Part shown: in pieces, positions 22,525-34,618 of the stretch
How the letters are laid out: the number at the start of each line of letters is the position of its first letter
How positions within the stretch are numbered: position 1 is the stretch's first letter
From: Mycobacteriaceae bacterium
GTDB lineage: Bacteria > Actinomycetota > Actinomycetes > Mycobacteriales > Mycobacteriaceae
DNA length: 64,000 nt
Reading direction: 5' to 3'
Assembly (NCBI GenBank): GCA_019245755.1
Contig: JAFARC010000043.1
Location: forward strand, 32,444-96,443
Notes under the pieces: generated by a model
The model's database searches: none
The model's input: the letters and a program-made list of their open reading frames with translations, nothing else
What the model was told of the DNA's origin: nothing
Program-made: the position numbers and the translations under genes

Positions 22525-23733
22525 TCAATCGCGCAGCGCCTGCCCGACCGCGGCCACCAGCGCGTCGACGGCGAACTTCGGTTTCACGTTGAGCGCCAGC
22601 GCCTCGCGGCACTCCAACACCGCCTCGATGCAGCGCAACAGCAGCTCCGGCGACGCATGATCGGCCAGCGCCGACACCCGCGACGCCATGTCGGGATGGT
22701 TCTGCTGGACCCCCGTTGCGCCCGAGGCCGCCATCAGCGCGTCGCGGAAGTAGCTCGCCAGATCGATCAGCGCTCGGTCCAGCGCGTCCCGCGAGGCCCG
22801 CGTCTGCCGCGACTTCTGGCGCCGCTCGAGGTCTTTGATCGCACCCATGGCGCCGCGCAGCGTGGCCGCGGTGCCCTTGCCGGTGCCGCCGGCGCCCAGC
22901 GCCGTGCGCAGCTCCTCGGCTTCGGCCTCGTCGCGCTCCGCGGTCAGCGCCCTGGCGTCGGCCTCCGCGGTGGCGACCAACTCCTCGGCCGCGGCGTAGG
23001 CCTTCGACGGCGTGACCGCGTCACGCACCAGCCCCAGCGCGCGCTGCCGGCGCTCCCGAGCGGCGGGATCGGTGGCCAGCCGCCGCGCTCGTCCGACATG
23101 CCCGCCGCTGACCGATGCCGCCCACCTCGCCTCGTCCGGCGCGAGACCGTCGGTGTCGATCAGCACGTGAGCGATCGCGTCGACCGGCGGCGTCAGCAGC
23201 GCGACGTGGCGGCACCGCGAACGCAGCGTTATCGCAATGTCCTCGGGGTCCACCGACGGCGCGCACAACAGGAACACCGTCGACGGCGGTGGTTCCTCCA
23301 CCATTTTCAGCAGCGCATTCGCCGCCCCCTCGGTGAGCCGGTCGGCGTCTTCGATCACGACGATCTGCCACCGGCCGGTGCTGGGGCGTCGCGCCGCGAT
23401 CTGCACGATCGCGCGCATCTCGTCGACACCGATGCTCAAGCCCTCCGGGATGATGCGGCGGACGTCGGCATGGGTGCCGGCCATCGTCGTGACGCACGCG
23501 CGGCATTCTCCGCAGCCGGGCGTGCCCTCCGCCGTGCACTGCAGCGCCGCCGCGAAGCACAGTGCGGCGACCGATCGCCCCGATCCCGGCGGACCGGTGA
23601 TCAACCAGGCATGTGTCATAGTCCCCGTGGCGGCGGCACTGTGAGCCGAATCACCGCGCGCGCTCCGCGCGGCGCCGATTAGCTCCGCTTCCACGGCTTC
23701 TTGGCCGACTACCCGCCTGAAAACGCCGTTCAT
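22525..23733 (-). CDS. holB: DNA polymerase III delta' subunit
   Basis: The start is placed at MNGVFRRVVGQ (23733), which matches the homologue better than the codon three residues upstream. The protein is an AAA+ clamp-loader subunit: VGQEAVEAEL, then a P-loop GPPGSGRS in which the usual Lys is Arg, as expected for the non-hydrolysing delta' subunit. A CGECRACV zinc-finger-like Cys group (near residue 73-80) and the sensor segment EDADRLTEGAANALLKMVEEPP follow. Length is 402 residues. It helps load the beta clamp on DNA. Confidence 0.93.
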   Translation of the reverse strand: MNGVFRRVVGQEAVEAELIGAARSARGDSAHSAAATGTMTHAWLITGPPGSGRSVAALCFAAALQCTAEGTPGCGECRACVTTMAGTHADVRRIIPEGLSIGVDEMRAIVQIAARRPSTGRWQIVVIEDADRLTEGAANALLKMVEEPPPSTVFLLCAPSVDPEDIAITLRSRCRHVALLTPPVDAIAHVLIDTDGLAPDEARWAASVSGGHVGRARRLATDPAARERRQRALGLVRDAVTPSKAYAAAEELVATAEADARALTAERDEAEAEELRTALGAGGTGKGTAATLRGAMGAIKDLERRQKSRQTRASRDALDRALIDLASYFRDALMAASGATGVQQNHPDMASRVSALADHASPELLLRCIEAVLECREALALNVKPKFAVDALVAAVGQALRD

Positions 23734-23818
23734 CACCGCCAACAGTAGTGATCGCCGCGGACACGATCGCGCGTCGAGCCGCTATTCGGCGTCTGCTCTG
23801 ACCGATACGGTGGTTCTT

Positions 23819-25389
23819 GTGACGACTCAGACGGCACCCATCGCGCGCATCCGGGCATTCGCCCGGTGGATCGTGCGCACGCCGTGGCCGGTCTTCACGC
23901 TGGGCATGCTGCAGGCCGACATCATCGGCGCGCTGTTTGTACTCGGTTTTCTCCGGTTCGGGCTGCCCCCGAAAGACCGGGTGATGCTGCAGGACCTGCC
24001 GCAGGCCAACCTGGCGTTGTTCGCGGCCGTCCTGCTGCTGGCGTTCACGTTCGGGTCGCTGATCAGCCTGAAGCTGCTTCTGCCCGTGTTTCGGTGGCAA
24101 CGCCGCGACAGCGACGGGTTGCTCGACAGCGACCCGGTGGCCACCGAATTCGCCCGCACGCGGGCCCTGAAGATGCCGTTTTACCGATCGCTGATGAGCG
24201 CGGTGAACTGGCTGCTCGGCGGGGCCATCTTCATCGTCGCGATCTGGCCGGTGGCCAGTCACTCGGCGCCGGTGGTGGCACTGGCCACCGCGCTGGGCGC
24301 CACGGCCACATCGATCATCGGCTACCTGCAGGCTGAGCGGGTGCTGCGGCCGGTGGCCGTCGCGGCGCTGCGCGAGGGCGTACCCGAGCACATCCACGCC
24401 CCCGGGGTGATTCTGCGGACCGTTTTGACGTGGCTGCTGTCCACCGGGGTGCCGATCCTGGCGATCATCGTCGCCATCGCCACCGCGAAGCTGTCGATCC
24501 TGCGGGCCTCCGCCGATAACCTGTACATGCCGATCCTGCTGCTGGCCGTCGCCGCGCTCGTGATCGGGTTGGTGGGCACGGTGCTCACCGCGATGTCGAT
24601 CGCCGACCCGCTGCGCCAGCTGCGGTGGGCGCTCGGCGAGGTGCAGCGTGGCAACTACAACGCGCACGTGCAGATTTACGACGCCAGCGAACTCGGCCTG
24701 CTGCAGGCCGGCTTCAACGACATGGTGCGCGAGCTGGCCGAGCGGCAGCGCCTGCGCGACCTGTTCGGCCGCTACGTCGGCGAAGACGTCGCTCGCCGCG
24801 CGTTGGAAAGCCGACCGGAGCTGGGCGGCGAGGAACGCTACATCGCCGTCCTGTTCGTGGACCTGGTCGGCTCCACCGCACTGGCCGCCACCCGGCCGCC
24901 CGCCGAGGTGGTCCGCCTGCTCAACGAGTTCTTCCGGATCGTCGTCGAGACCGTCAACCGCCACGGCGGCTTCGTCAACAAGTTCCAGGGCGACGCGGCG
25001 CTGGCGATCTTCGGTGCGCCGCTGGAGCATCCCGACGCATCCGGGGCGGCCCTGGCCGCCGCCCGCGAACTGCACGACGAACTGGTCGAAGTGGTCGGCG
25101 GGAACGAGTTCGGCGTCGGGGTGTCGGCGGGACGCGCGATCGCGGGCCACATCGGCGCGCAGGCACGGTTCGAGTACACCGTGATCGGCGACCCGGTCAA
25201 TGAGGCAGCGCGCCTGACCGAACTGGCTAAATTCGAGGAAGGCCACGTGCTGGCCTCCGCGATCGCGGTCAGCGGTGCGCTCGACGCCGAGGCGCTGTGC
25301 TGGGATGTCGGCGAGGTCGTCGAATTGCGCGGCCGCACCGCGCCGACACAGCTCGCCCGACCGGTGAAGCTCACCGTCCCGTCGGAGGT

Positions 25390-25393
<4 letters not shown>
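23819..25393 (+). CDS. Membrane adenylate cyclase with HAMP domain, class III (Rv3645 homologue)
   Basis: The GTG at 23819 (MTTQTAPIARI) is preferred to the GTG nine bases upstream. Six membrane helices fill residues 1-260. A HAMP linker follows (...ADPLRQLRWALGEVQRGNYNAHV), then a class III catalytic domain. The metal-binding Asp residues are in FVDLVGST and GDAALAIFG, the adenine-selecting Lys in NKFQGD and Asp in VIGDPVN, and the transition-state Asn/Arg in VNEAARL. All key residues are present, so it should make cAMP. The crp gene for a cAMP receptor lies 19 kb away. It converges with topA, overlapping by three bases. Confidence 0.93.
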
Positions 25394-28191
<2,798 letters not shown>

Positions 28192-28344
28192 CTGCGCTTA
28201 CGCTCACTTCCTCTGCTGGCCTCCGGCGCCGGTCGCTGACGCGACGCGGTGCGCCAGCGTCGTTCCGACGCCGTTGGCACTTGACAAGATTGCATCCCGC
28301 ACGGGCCGACGCAAACTGACTCCCCCCACAACGGCCCCCGATCG

Positions 28345-28956
28345 CTACGCTTTTGCCGGTCGGCTTCCCCCCTGATCATGGGGCCATAACGAGAACGCCT
28401 CAACGACGCCCGGTGGTTCCCCGATGTTCTCTACCAGGCGCGATAGCCGACGACGGCCGCTGATCCGCAGTGCCGGCCGGGCACCGCGGGTGCCGATCAG
28501 GGTCGGCGCGATGCCGACTCGCATCATCGCCGAGGCCAGCGGCGAATGGGTATCGGGAGCATGCGGATCCAGGCCCAGCAAGTACCGGTCGGCCTCCGGG
28601 GAGCCGGCCGCCAGCACCCACGCCCGCAGTTCCCGCGGACCGGGCAGCCACTGCGGAGGCACCGTCTTGACCGCCCCGCGGGTCCAGTCGGTGGCGATCA
28701 CCACCAGGCGGGGGTCAACCGATGTCCGCACCAGCGGTGTCTGCTCGTCGGTGCGAGCGATCTCCGGCTCTAAGCCCGCCTCCTCGATCATTTCGGCCAG
28801 GGCCATGGCACGCCACGGCTCGTCGACGACCACCGACAGCCGCGCCCCGCCGCCGACGAGCACCACCTGGCCGGTGGCCGCCAGCAGGCCGGTCAGGTCG
28901 GTGACGGCCGGGGGCACCGACTCTGCCGAAAAAAACGAGAGCTGGCTCACGTTCAC
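28345..28956 (-). CDS. Conserved actinobacterial protein (Rv3647c homologue)
   Basis: This 203-residue protein has no membrane segment. The N-terminal half contains VVDEPWRAMALAEMIEEAGLEPEI. The second half (LRAWVLAAGSPEAD, then LASAMMRVGIAPTLIGTRGARPALRISGRRRLSRLVENIGEPP) resembles in layout the LAGLIDADG-like fold of the sporulation regulator WhiA. That match is by eye and needs a profile search. Its place between topA and cspA is conserved in mycobacteria. Function unknown; a nucleic-acid-binding role would fit. Confidence 0.82.
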   Translation of the reverse strand: MNVSQLSFFSAESVPPAVTDLTGLLAATGQVVLVGGGARLSVVVDEPWRAMALAEMIEEAGLEPEIARTDEQTPLVRTSVDPRLVVIATDWTRGAVKTVPPQWLPGPRELRAWVLAAGSPEADRYLLGLDPHAPDTHSPLASAMMRVGIAPTLIGTRGARPALRISGRRRLSRLVENIGEPPGVVEAFSLWPHDQGGSRPAKA

Positions 28957-29016
28957 GACAGTAAGCTAGCTTCCCGTCGCCGGACCGGCGCCCGGCCGGA
29001 GCTGCGCTCCCAGGAA

Positions 29017-29060
29017 TGAAAACCCCCCACGCGGGCCGTTACCGAACTGCGTGGGGGGTT
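29017..29060 (-). terminator. Rho-independent terminator of cspA (possibly bidirectional)
   Basis: A 10-bp perfect stem (29023-29032 ccccccacgc paired with 29049-29058 gcgtgggggg) has a 16-base loop. It is followed on the minus strand by TTTT and flanked on the plus strand by TTT. It lies 19 bp past the cspA stop codon. Confidence 0.88.
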
Positions 29061-29076
29061 TCGTCAGGCTGGATAC

Positions 29077-29280
29077 TCAGATGGAGCGAACGCCCGTGGC
29101 CTGCGGACCCTTGGGACTCTGGCCGACCTCGAACTCGACTCGCTGGTTCTCCTCCAGGGTGCGGAATCCCGAGCCCTGAATCTCCGTGTAGTGGACAAAA
29201 ACGTCAGCGGAACCGTCCTCCGGCGCGATGAAGCCGAAGCCCTTCTCCGCGTTGAACCACTTCACAGTTCCCTGTGGCAT
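29077..29280 (-). CDS. cspA: Cold-shock protein, CspA family
   Basis: This 67-residue OB-fold protein has the RNA-binding motifs KGFGFI (RNP1, near residue 13-18) and VFVHY (RNP2, near residue 27-31). The length is that of mycobacterial CspA. It binds single-stranded RNA and DNA as a chaperone. A long untranslated leader with a hairpin lies upstream and a strong terminator downstream, so it is a single-gene unit. Confidence 0.97.
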   Translation of the reverse strand: MPQGTVKWFNAEKGFGFIAPEDGSADVFVHYTEIQGSGFRTLEENQRVEFEVGQSPKGPQATGVRSI

Positions 29281-29395
29281 TTCTCGATGTGCCCTTCTCT
29301 TCCTACCGGGTACGGTGCACCGTCTTTCGGTACCCCGGGCCCGTTCCGACCGCCAATCCTTCGTGGAGTCGTCGAAGTCTCATCGACCTAAGACT

Positions 29396-29432
29396 CTCGC
29401 AGGAACCGCGATCGCAACGTCGATCCTGCGAG
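29396..29432 (-). promoter_or_regulatory. Hairpin in the cspA upstream leader region
   Basis: CTCGCAGGA (29396-29404) and TCCTGCGAG (29424-29432) are perfect inverted repeats, 9 bp with a 19-base loop, 116 bp before the cspA start. Cold-shock genes often have structured 5' leaders. Whether this stem is transcribed is not known. Confidence 0.45.
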
Positions 29433-29577
29433 TGCATGAAACACGAACACAGAAGCTGCGACCGTCTTTAGTCAATCATGTTCGAGGCGGCCGCGACAGT
29501 CTGCAGTCCGTTAACTGGTGAACAATTCTTTACGGGTCGGTGCATTGCCCGAAACCAGGCAGACGGGAGAGCAGGTG

Positions 29578-31905
29578 ATGTCGAGCTTCGGCCGCGACCT
29601 GCTTGCCGGCGTGCTGGCCGCCACCGAGGCCGGCGACCAACCGCTCCGCCACGTCGCCGAGTTGCCCGCGCACCCCGGTGTGCCCGCCGTGTGGCCTGAC
29701 TGGGTTGACCCCGTCGTGGTGCGCGCGTTCGCCGAGCGCGGCATTGCCGCACCGTGGTCACACCAGGTGCGAGCGGCGACACTGGCCCACGACGGCCGCC
29801 ACGTCGTGGTCAGCACCGGCACCGCGTCGGGCAAGTCGTTGGCCTACCAGCTGCCCATCCTGAGCACTCTGTCGACCGACCCGCGGGCGCGGGCGCTGTA
29901 TCTGTCCCCGACCAAGGCGCTCGGCCATGACCAGCTGCGCACGGCCGCCGCCCTGGCGCAGGCCGTTCCGGCGATGGCGGACGTGCTGCCGGCGGCGTAT
30001 GACGGCGACAGCTCCGCCGAGGTGCGCCGGTTCGCCCGCGAGCGGTCGCGGTGGGTGTTCTCCAACCCGGACATGATCCATCAGTCGCTACTGCGCAATC
30101 ATGCCCGCTGGGCGGTGTTGCTGCGCAATCTGAGATTCGTCGTCGTGGATGAATGCCATTACTACCGTGGCATTTTCGGATCCAACGTGGCAATGGTCCT
30201 GCGGCGCCTGTTGCGGCTATGCCGCCGGTATTCGGGCTCGCCGACGGTGATTTTTGCCAGCGCGACCACCGCGTCGCCGGGCGCCACCGCGTCGGAGCTG
30301 ATCGGGCAGACCGTCGCTGAGGTCACTGAGGACGGCTCACCGCACGGCGCGCGCACCGTCGCGCTGTGGGAACCGGCGCTGCGCACCGATCTCACCGGCG
30401 AGAACGGTGCGCCGGTGCGCCGCTCCGCCGGAGCGGAGGCGGCACGGCTAATGGCCGACCTGGCCGTGCAGGGTGCCCGGACGTTGACGTTCGTGCGGTC
30501 GCGACGCGGCGCGGAGCTGACCGCCCTTGCCACCCGGGCGCGGCTGTCGGACACCGCCCCCCAGCTCGTGGATCGGGTGGCATCGTATCGCGCCGGGTAC
30601 CTGCCCGAGGACCGACGCGCGCTCGAGCGCGCGCTGGCCGACGGGCAGCTGGTCGGTCTGGCCGCCACCAATGCGCTGGAGTTGGGTGTGGACATCGCCG
30701 GGCTCGACGCGGTGGTGCTGGCGGGCTTCCCGGGCACGGTGACCTCGTTCTGGCAGCAGGCCGGACGGTCGGGGCGGCGCGGCCAGAGCGCGCTGGTGGT
30801 GTTGATTGCCCGCGACGATCCGCTGGACACCTACCTGGTGCACCATCCGGCGGCGATCCTCGACAAGCCCATCGAGAAGGTGGTCATCGACCCGGTCAAC
30901 CCGTATGTGCTGGGCCCGCAATTGCTCTGTGCGGCAGTGGAGTTGCCGCTGACCGATGCGGAGGTGCGGGGCTGGGACGCCGCCGCGGTGGCCGACGCTC
31001 TGCTCGACGATGGGCTGTTGCGCCGGCGGGCCGGGGGCTACTTCGCGGCCCCCGGCGTCGATCCGCACGCCAGTGTGAACATTCGCGGCGCAACCGGCGA
31101 GCAAATCGCGATCATCGAAGCCGATACTGGCCGGATGCTCGGCGCTGTCGAGGCCGGCCGGGCAGCCGCCTCGGTCCATCCGGGCGCGGTTTACCTGCAC
31201 CAGGGCGAGAGTTACCTCGTCGACTCGCTGAACTTCGACGATGGTCTCGCAGTCGTGCATGCCGAGGACCCCGGCTATTCGACGTATGCCCGCGAGATCA
31301 CCGATATCGCGGTCACCGGCGCCGGTGAGCGGCTCGCTTTCGGCGCGGTCACGCTGGGTCTCGTGCCGGTTGCCGTCACCGGCGAGGTGATCGGTTATCT
31401 GCGGCGCGCGACCAACGGTGAGACGATCGACTTTACTGAACTCGACATGCCGTCACGAACGCTTCAAACCGTGGCGGTGATGTACACGGTCACGCCGGAA
31501 GCATTGCAGCACAACGGCATCGACTGGTCACGGATTCCGGGCGCGTTGCACGCGGCCGAACATGCGGCGATTGGCCTGCTGCCGTTGGTGGCCAGCTGCG
31601 ACCGCGGTGACATCGGCGGCCTGTCGACGGCGATCGGACCTGACACCGGGTTACCGACGGTGTTCGTCTACGACGGCTATCCGGGCGCAGCCGGCTTCGC
31701 CGAACGCGGATTTCGTGAGATCAATACCTGGCTCAAAGCTACCGCCGAGGCGATCGATGCCTGTGAATGCCCGCAAGGGTGCCCGTCATGCGTGCAGTCA
31801 CCGAAGTGCGGCAACGGCAACGAGCCACTGGACAAAGCCGGCGCGATACAGGTGCTGCGGCTGGTGCTCGCCGAACTGGCGGCGCGCAGTGCCGGTCAGG
31901 TCTGA
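29578..31905 (+). CDS. DEAD/DEAH-box helicase with C-terminal four-Cys cluster (MrfA/Hrq1-like, Rv3649 homologue)
   Basis: The ATG at 29578 follows GGGAG and starts MSSFGRDLLAGVL as in homologues. The 775-residue superfamily 2 helicase has STGTASGKS (Walker A, near residue 82-90), VVDECHYY (DECH box, near residue 211), SAT (motif III) and QQAGRSGRRGQ (motif VI). The C-terminal CECPQGCPSCVQSPKCG cluster (near residue 738-754) is the DUF1998 zinc site of the MrfA/Hrq1-related repair helicases. It likely unwinds 3'-tailed DNA in mitomycin-type damage repair. That role is known for Bacillus MrfA and inferred here. Confidence 0.93.
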   Translation: MSSFGRDLLAGVLAATEAGDQPLRHVAELPAHPGVPAVWPDWVDPVVVRAFAERGIAAPWSHQVRAATLAHDGRHVVVSTGTASGKSLAYQLPILSTLSTDPRARALYLSPTKALGHDQLRTAAALAQAVPAMADVLPAAYDGDSSAEVRRFARERSRWVFSNPDMIHQSLLRNHARWAVLLRNLRFVVVDECHYYRGIFGSNVAMVLRRLLRLCRRYSGSPTVIFASATTASPGATASELIGQTVAEVTEDGSPHGARTVALWEPALRTDLTGENGAPVRRSAGAEAARLMADLAVQGARTLTFVRSRRGAELTALATRARLSDTAPQLVDRVASYRAGYLPEDRRALERALADGQLVGLAATNALELGVDIAGLDAVVLAGFPGTVTSFWQQAGRSGRRGQSALVVLIARDDPLDTYLVHHPAAILDKPIEKVVIDPVNPYVLGPQLLCAAVELPLTDAEVRGWDAAAVADALLDDGLLRRRAGGYFAAPGVDPHASVNIRGATGEQIAIIEADTGRMLGAVEAGRAAASVHPGAVYLHQGESYLVDSLNFDDGLAVVHAEDPGYSTYAREITDIAVTGAGERLAFGAVTLGLVPVAVTGEVIGYLRRATNGETIDFTELDMPSRTLQTVAVMYTVTPEALQHNGIDWSRIPGALHAAEHAAIGLLPLVASCDRGDIGGLSTAIGPDTGLPTVFVYDGYPGAAGFAERGFREINTWLKATAEAIDACECPQGCPSCVQSPKCGNGNEPLDKAGAIQVLRLVLAELAARSAGQV

Positions 31906-32280
31906 GCCGCTTGAACCGACCCATAGATGACGACCGACCCCTCGAACGGTCGACCCCATAGGCGCAAAATCGTGTCCGCCGAACGGGGCGTTCCTCCCTG
32001 CTGAAGAGCCCGGTTGGCGGAAGGACGAACGGTCGGACAACACGATCCGTTGCCAGCCCGGAACCTCGGGTGCAGGCGAAAAGTACCTTGTCCGAATGTA
32101 TTGCGCAAGACTGCAGTCACCGTCATACCGTTAGCACATCGAACAAAGACGCCGGCAACCGAATTCGTCATCGCCGTCAATTCGGCCTCACCAAGCCGAC
32201 CCAACCCGCAACCCAACCCGACCCAACCCGCAACACCAACCCGCAACCCAACCGTTGGCCAGTGGGTAAAGTTTGCTCGG
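31906..32280. other. Intergenic region with low-complexity repeats
   Basis: No gene is visible in this 375-bp stretch. M. tuberculosis has PE33 (Rv3650) here; no PE-type N-terminus is encoded in any frame. The right half holds an acccaacccgc repeat (listed separately). Confidence 0.6.
32198..32254. repeat. C/A-rich degenerate tandem repeat
   Basis: About five irregular copies of an acccaacccgca-type unit (10-12 bp) run in a strongly strand-biased C/A tract just upstream of the Rv3651 homologue (start at 32281). Confidence 0.75.
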
Positions 32281-33294
32281 ATGGCACACGACTGGCTGCT
32301 TGTTGAGACCCTGGGCGACGAACCGGTGGTTGTCGCCCAGGGTCGCCAGCTGAAAAATATGGTTCCGCTCAGCGCGTTTCTGCGGCGCAGCCCGCACCTG
32401 GCGGCGATCACCGACGCGGTGGCGCAGACCGTTCGGACCGGCACCGGGCTGTCGCGGGCCGTGCCGAACACCGATCGGGTCGTTAGGACGGAACCGGTGA
32501 CGATGTCGGACGGGGTGGTCCACGGCGTCCAGCTCTGGACCGGTCCGGCCGCCGTCGATATCCCCGAGCGCCCTGTCCCCGGACCGCTGGTGTGGGATCT
32601 CACGACGGGCATGGCCACCGATACCCCGCAGTCACTGTCCAACAGTGGGATGGATCCTGCGGTCGAGCCCACGCACGGGCGCACGTTCGCCGAGGACCTA
32701 CCCCGCAAGGAGCTTGTCCCCAACGAGACGAAGGTGCTTTCGCTCGCCATAAACTGCGACCCCGGCGAGCGGATCTGCTCGATGTGGGACGTCACCGACC
32801 AGCGGGGCAATCTGATCTCGGTTGGCTTCGTCGCCCGCGCCGACTTGGAGACCACGCCGGATGGCAGCCGCCACATGATCAGCCGGGCGATGAACTGGCG
32901 CGGCGACCGCCAGGGCCCCGCGGTGGCCTCCGACTATTTGGGGCAGCGCATCCTGGCTGGATTGGCGCAGCCCGGCATTCACCGCGCTCTCGTCGACATC
33001 AACAACTGGACGCTGCTGAAGTGGCTGGACGACCCGTGCCCGTATTACGACTGGCGTCAACCCGGCGATGAGGTGGTCCACCCCGGCGACGAGCCGCTGA
33101 CGAAGGCGATGACCGCCGAGTTCGTGGACGGCCCGACAAGCCGGGTGTTGCGGTTGAAGGGCAAAAACGGCGGCTGGGTTCGTATCCACGTCACCGTGAA
33201 CCGGATCCAGCTCGACGCGAAGACGATCGCGGGCCTGATATCGCTGCGGCCGCCCACCCCCGCCGAGCTGGTCGATGCGGAACTCACCTCATAG
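32281..33294 (+). CDS. Conserved PAS-like sensor-type protein (Rv3651 homologue)
   Basis: The ATG of MAHDWLLVETLG is taken as the start by homology; no ribosome site is clear. The 337-residue soluble protein has paired blocks (LSLAINCDPGERICSMWDVTDQRGNLI and QPGIHRALVDINNWTLLKWLDDP) and no catalytic motif. The M. tuberculosis homologue has been described as a PAS-type multi-domain structure without a known ligand. The stop codon is inside a 15-bp tandem duplication. Confidence 0.82.
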   Translation: MAHDWLLVETLGDEPVVVAQGRQLKNMVPLSAFLRRSPHLAAITDAVAQTVRTGTGLSRAVPNTDRVVRTEPVTMSDGVVHGVQLWTGPAAVDIPERPVPGPLVWDLTTGMATDTPQSLSNSGMDPAVEPTHGRTFAEDLPRKELVPNETKVLSLAINCDPGERICSMWDVTDQRGNLISVGFVARADLETTPDGSRHMISRAMNWRGDRQGPAVASDYLGQRILAGLAQPGIHRALVDINNWTLLKWLDDPCPYYDWRQPGDEVVHPGDEPLTKAMTAEFVDGPTSRVLRLKGKNGGWVRIHVTVNRIQLDAKTIAGLISLRPPTPAELVDAELTS

Positions 33295-33315
33295 CGGCAC
33301 ACCTCATAGCGGCAC
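33286..33315. repeat. Exact 15-bp tandem duplication over a stop codon
   Basis: acctcatagcggcac occurs twice head to tail (33286-33300 and 33301-33315). The first copy holds the TAG of the Rv3651 homologue. A recent slippage event is the simplest explanation. Confidence 0.9.
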
Positions 33316-33450
33316 CGGTGCCAGTCGAGGACGGCCGTTTCGGCCCGAGGGCCGCCGCCGAGGACGATCACCCACGTAGCGAAAACAGGATTCCGCAACG
33401 ATGAGGCCACTGCGCCGGACGCTCCACGGAGCCGGAAATGGTGCAGATAA

Positions 33451-33541
33451 GGGACGACCCCCGCCAGGGGGGGAGGAGGCGAGGGTCGTCGTGTATCAGC
33501 CCCGGGGGGTCGGGCTGATGCACACCCGGCACAGGCCGGGT
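33451..33541 (-). ncRNA. 6C RNA (B11 / ncRv13660c type)
   Basis: On the minus strand three hairpins stand in a row. The first is ACCCGGC-CTGT-GCCGGGT (33541-33524). The second, ATCAGCCC/GGGCTGAT (33519-33495), has a loop of GACCCCCCG. The third, GACGACCC/GGGTCGTC (33490-33453), has a loop with a run of seven C. Two hairpins with C-runs of six or more in their loops define the 6C family. A TATAGT -10 element (33554-33549) precedes the first stem at the right distance, giving a transcript of about 91 nt. It is divergent from the Rv3661 homologue, its usual neighbour. 6C-type RNAs regulate growth and division genes through the C-rich loops. Confidence 0.9.
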
Positions 33542-33548
33542 AACACTC

Positions 33549-33554
33549 ACTATA
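33549..33554 (-). promoter_or_regulatory. -10 element of the 6C RNA promoter
   Basis: TATAGT on the minus strand, with the predicted transcript start eight bases downstream at the first hairpin. The -35 region (TTGCGC, 33579-33574) is weak. Confidence 0.65.
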
Positions 33555-33699
33555 CACACGTGACGACGTGGTGGCGCAAGTCATCCTTCCGATCGATAAC
33601 ATTGACGCAGCGTTGAATTGCAGTCTCCGCCACCTGGCTTGATCTGCCATTTCACAGGTGTTTCTAAGTAGTGGGGGAACAGTCCCTATCCTGGGACGC

Positions 33700-34569
33700 G
33701 TGACAGTCTCAGACCCCGCCGCGCAACCGTCGGCAGCGACGCAGCAGGGATCGGATCCGCACCCACAGCCAGCCGGCCCGGCGAAGACAGCGGCGTTCTT
33801 CGACCTCGACAAAACCGTCATCGCAAAGTCGAGCACGCTCGCTTTCAGCAAACCCTTCTTCGATCAGGGACTCATCAATCGCCGGGCGGTGCTGAAGTCC
33901 ACCTACGCCCAATTCTTCTTCCTGATGTCGGGCGCCGACCACGACCAGATGGATCGCATGCGTTCCTACATCACGAATATGTGCGCGGGCTGGGACGTCG
34001 AACAGGTCAAGTCGATCCTCGATGAGACGCTGCACGACATCGTCGATCCGCTGGTGTTCGCCGAGGCCGCCGATCTCATCGCTGACCACAAGCTCTGCGG
34101 CCGTGATGTCGTGGTCGTGTCGGCCTCCGGCGAGGAGATCGTCGCCCCGATCGCGCGCGCGCTCGGCGCGACGCACGCGATGGCGACGCGGATGGTCGTC
34201 GAGAACGGCAAGTACACCGGCGACATCGCGTTCTACTGCTACGGCGAGGGCAAGGCTCAGGCCATCCGGGAACTGGCCGCCCGCGAGGGCTACCCGCTCG
34301 AGCACTGCTACGCGTACTCCGACTCGATCACCGACCTGCCGATGCTCGAAGCCGTCGGCCATCCCACGGTGGTGAACCCCGACCGCGCGCTGCGCAAGGA
34401 GTCCGCCACGCGGGGCTGGCCGGTGCTCACGTTCTCCAAGCCGGTGTCGTTGCGTGACCGGATTCCCGCTCCGTCCAGCGCCGCAGTGGCCACCACCGCC
34501 GCGGTGGCCGTCAGCGCGATCGCCGCCGGGGCGCTGACGTACTCGCTGCTGCGCCGCTACGTGCTGTGA
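33700..34569 (+). CDS. HAD-superfamily hydrolase, SerB-like, with C-terminal membrane helix (Rv3661 homologue)
   Basis: The GTG at 33700 gives 289 residues. The nucleophile motif FFDLDKTVI (DxDxT, near residue 34-40) is intact. VVSASGEEIV (motif II), GKAQAI (motif III Lys) and YSDSITDLPML (the acidic motif IV) complete the HAD set of the HisB/SerB-like IB subfamily. The last 25-30 residues form one hydrophobic helix that may tether it to the membrane. The substrate is unknown; phosphoserine-type or lipid phosphate is possible. It lies between two non-coding RNA genes. Confidence 0.92.
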   Translation: MTVSDPAAQPSAATQQGSDPHPQPAGPAKTAAFFDLDKTVIAKSSTLAFSKPFFDQGLINRRAVLKSTYAQFFFLMSGADHDQMDRMRSYITNMCAGWDVEQVKSILDETLHDIVDPLVFAEAADLIADHKLCGRDVVVVSASGEEIVAPIARALGATHAMATRMVVENGKYTGDIAFYCYGEGKAQAIRELAAREGYPLEHCYAYSDSITDLPMLEAVGHPTVVNPDRALRKESATRGWPVLTFSKPVSLRDRIPAPSSAAVATTAAVAVSAIAAGALTYSLLRRYVL

Positions 34570-34618
34570 GGACCCGGGCGTGCCCTGGCCCCGACTTGTT
34601 GGCGGCCGCACTTAGCCC

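Noticed and set aside
23651..25246. 531-codon minus-strand frame opposite the adenylate cyclase
   Set aside because: The cyclase has all catalytic residues; the opposite frame is Gln/His/Arg-rich and without any motif.
33451..33541. Reading the three hairpins as a stack of plus-strand terminators for the Rv3651 homologue
   Set aside because: No T-runs follow on the plus strand; on the minus strand the loops carry C-runs and a -10 element is correctly spaced, which fits 6C RNA better.
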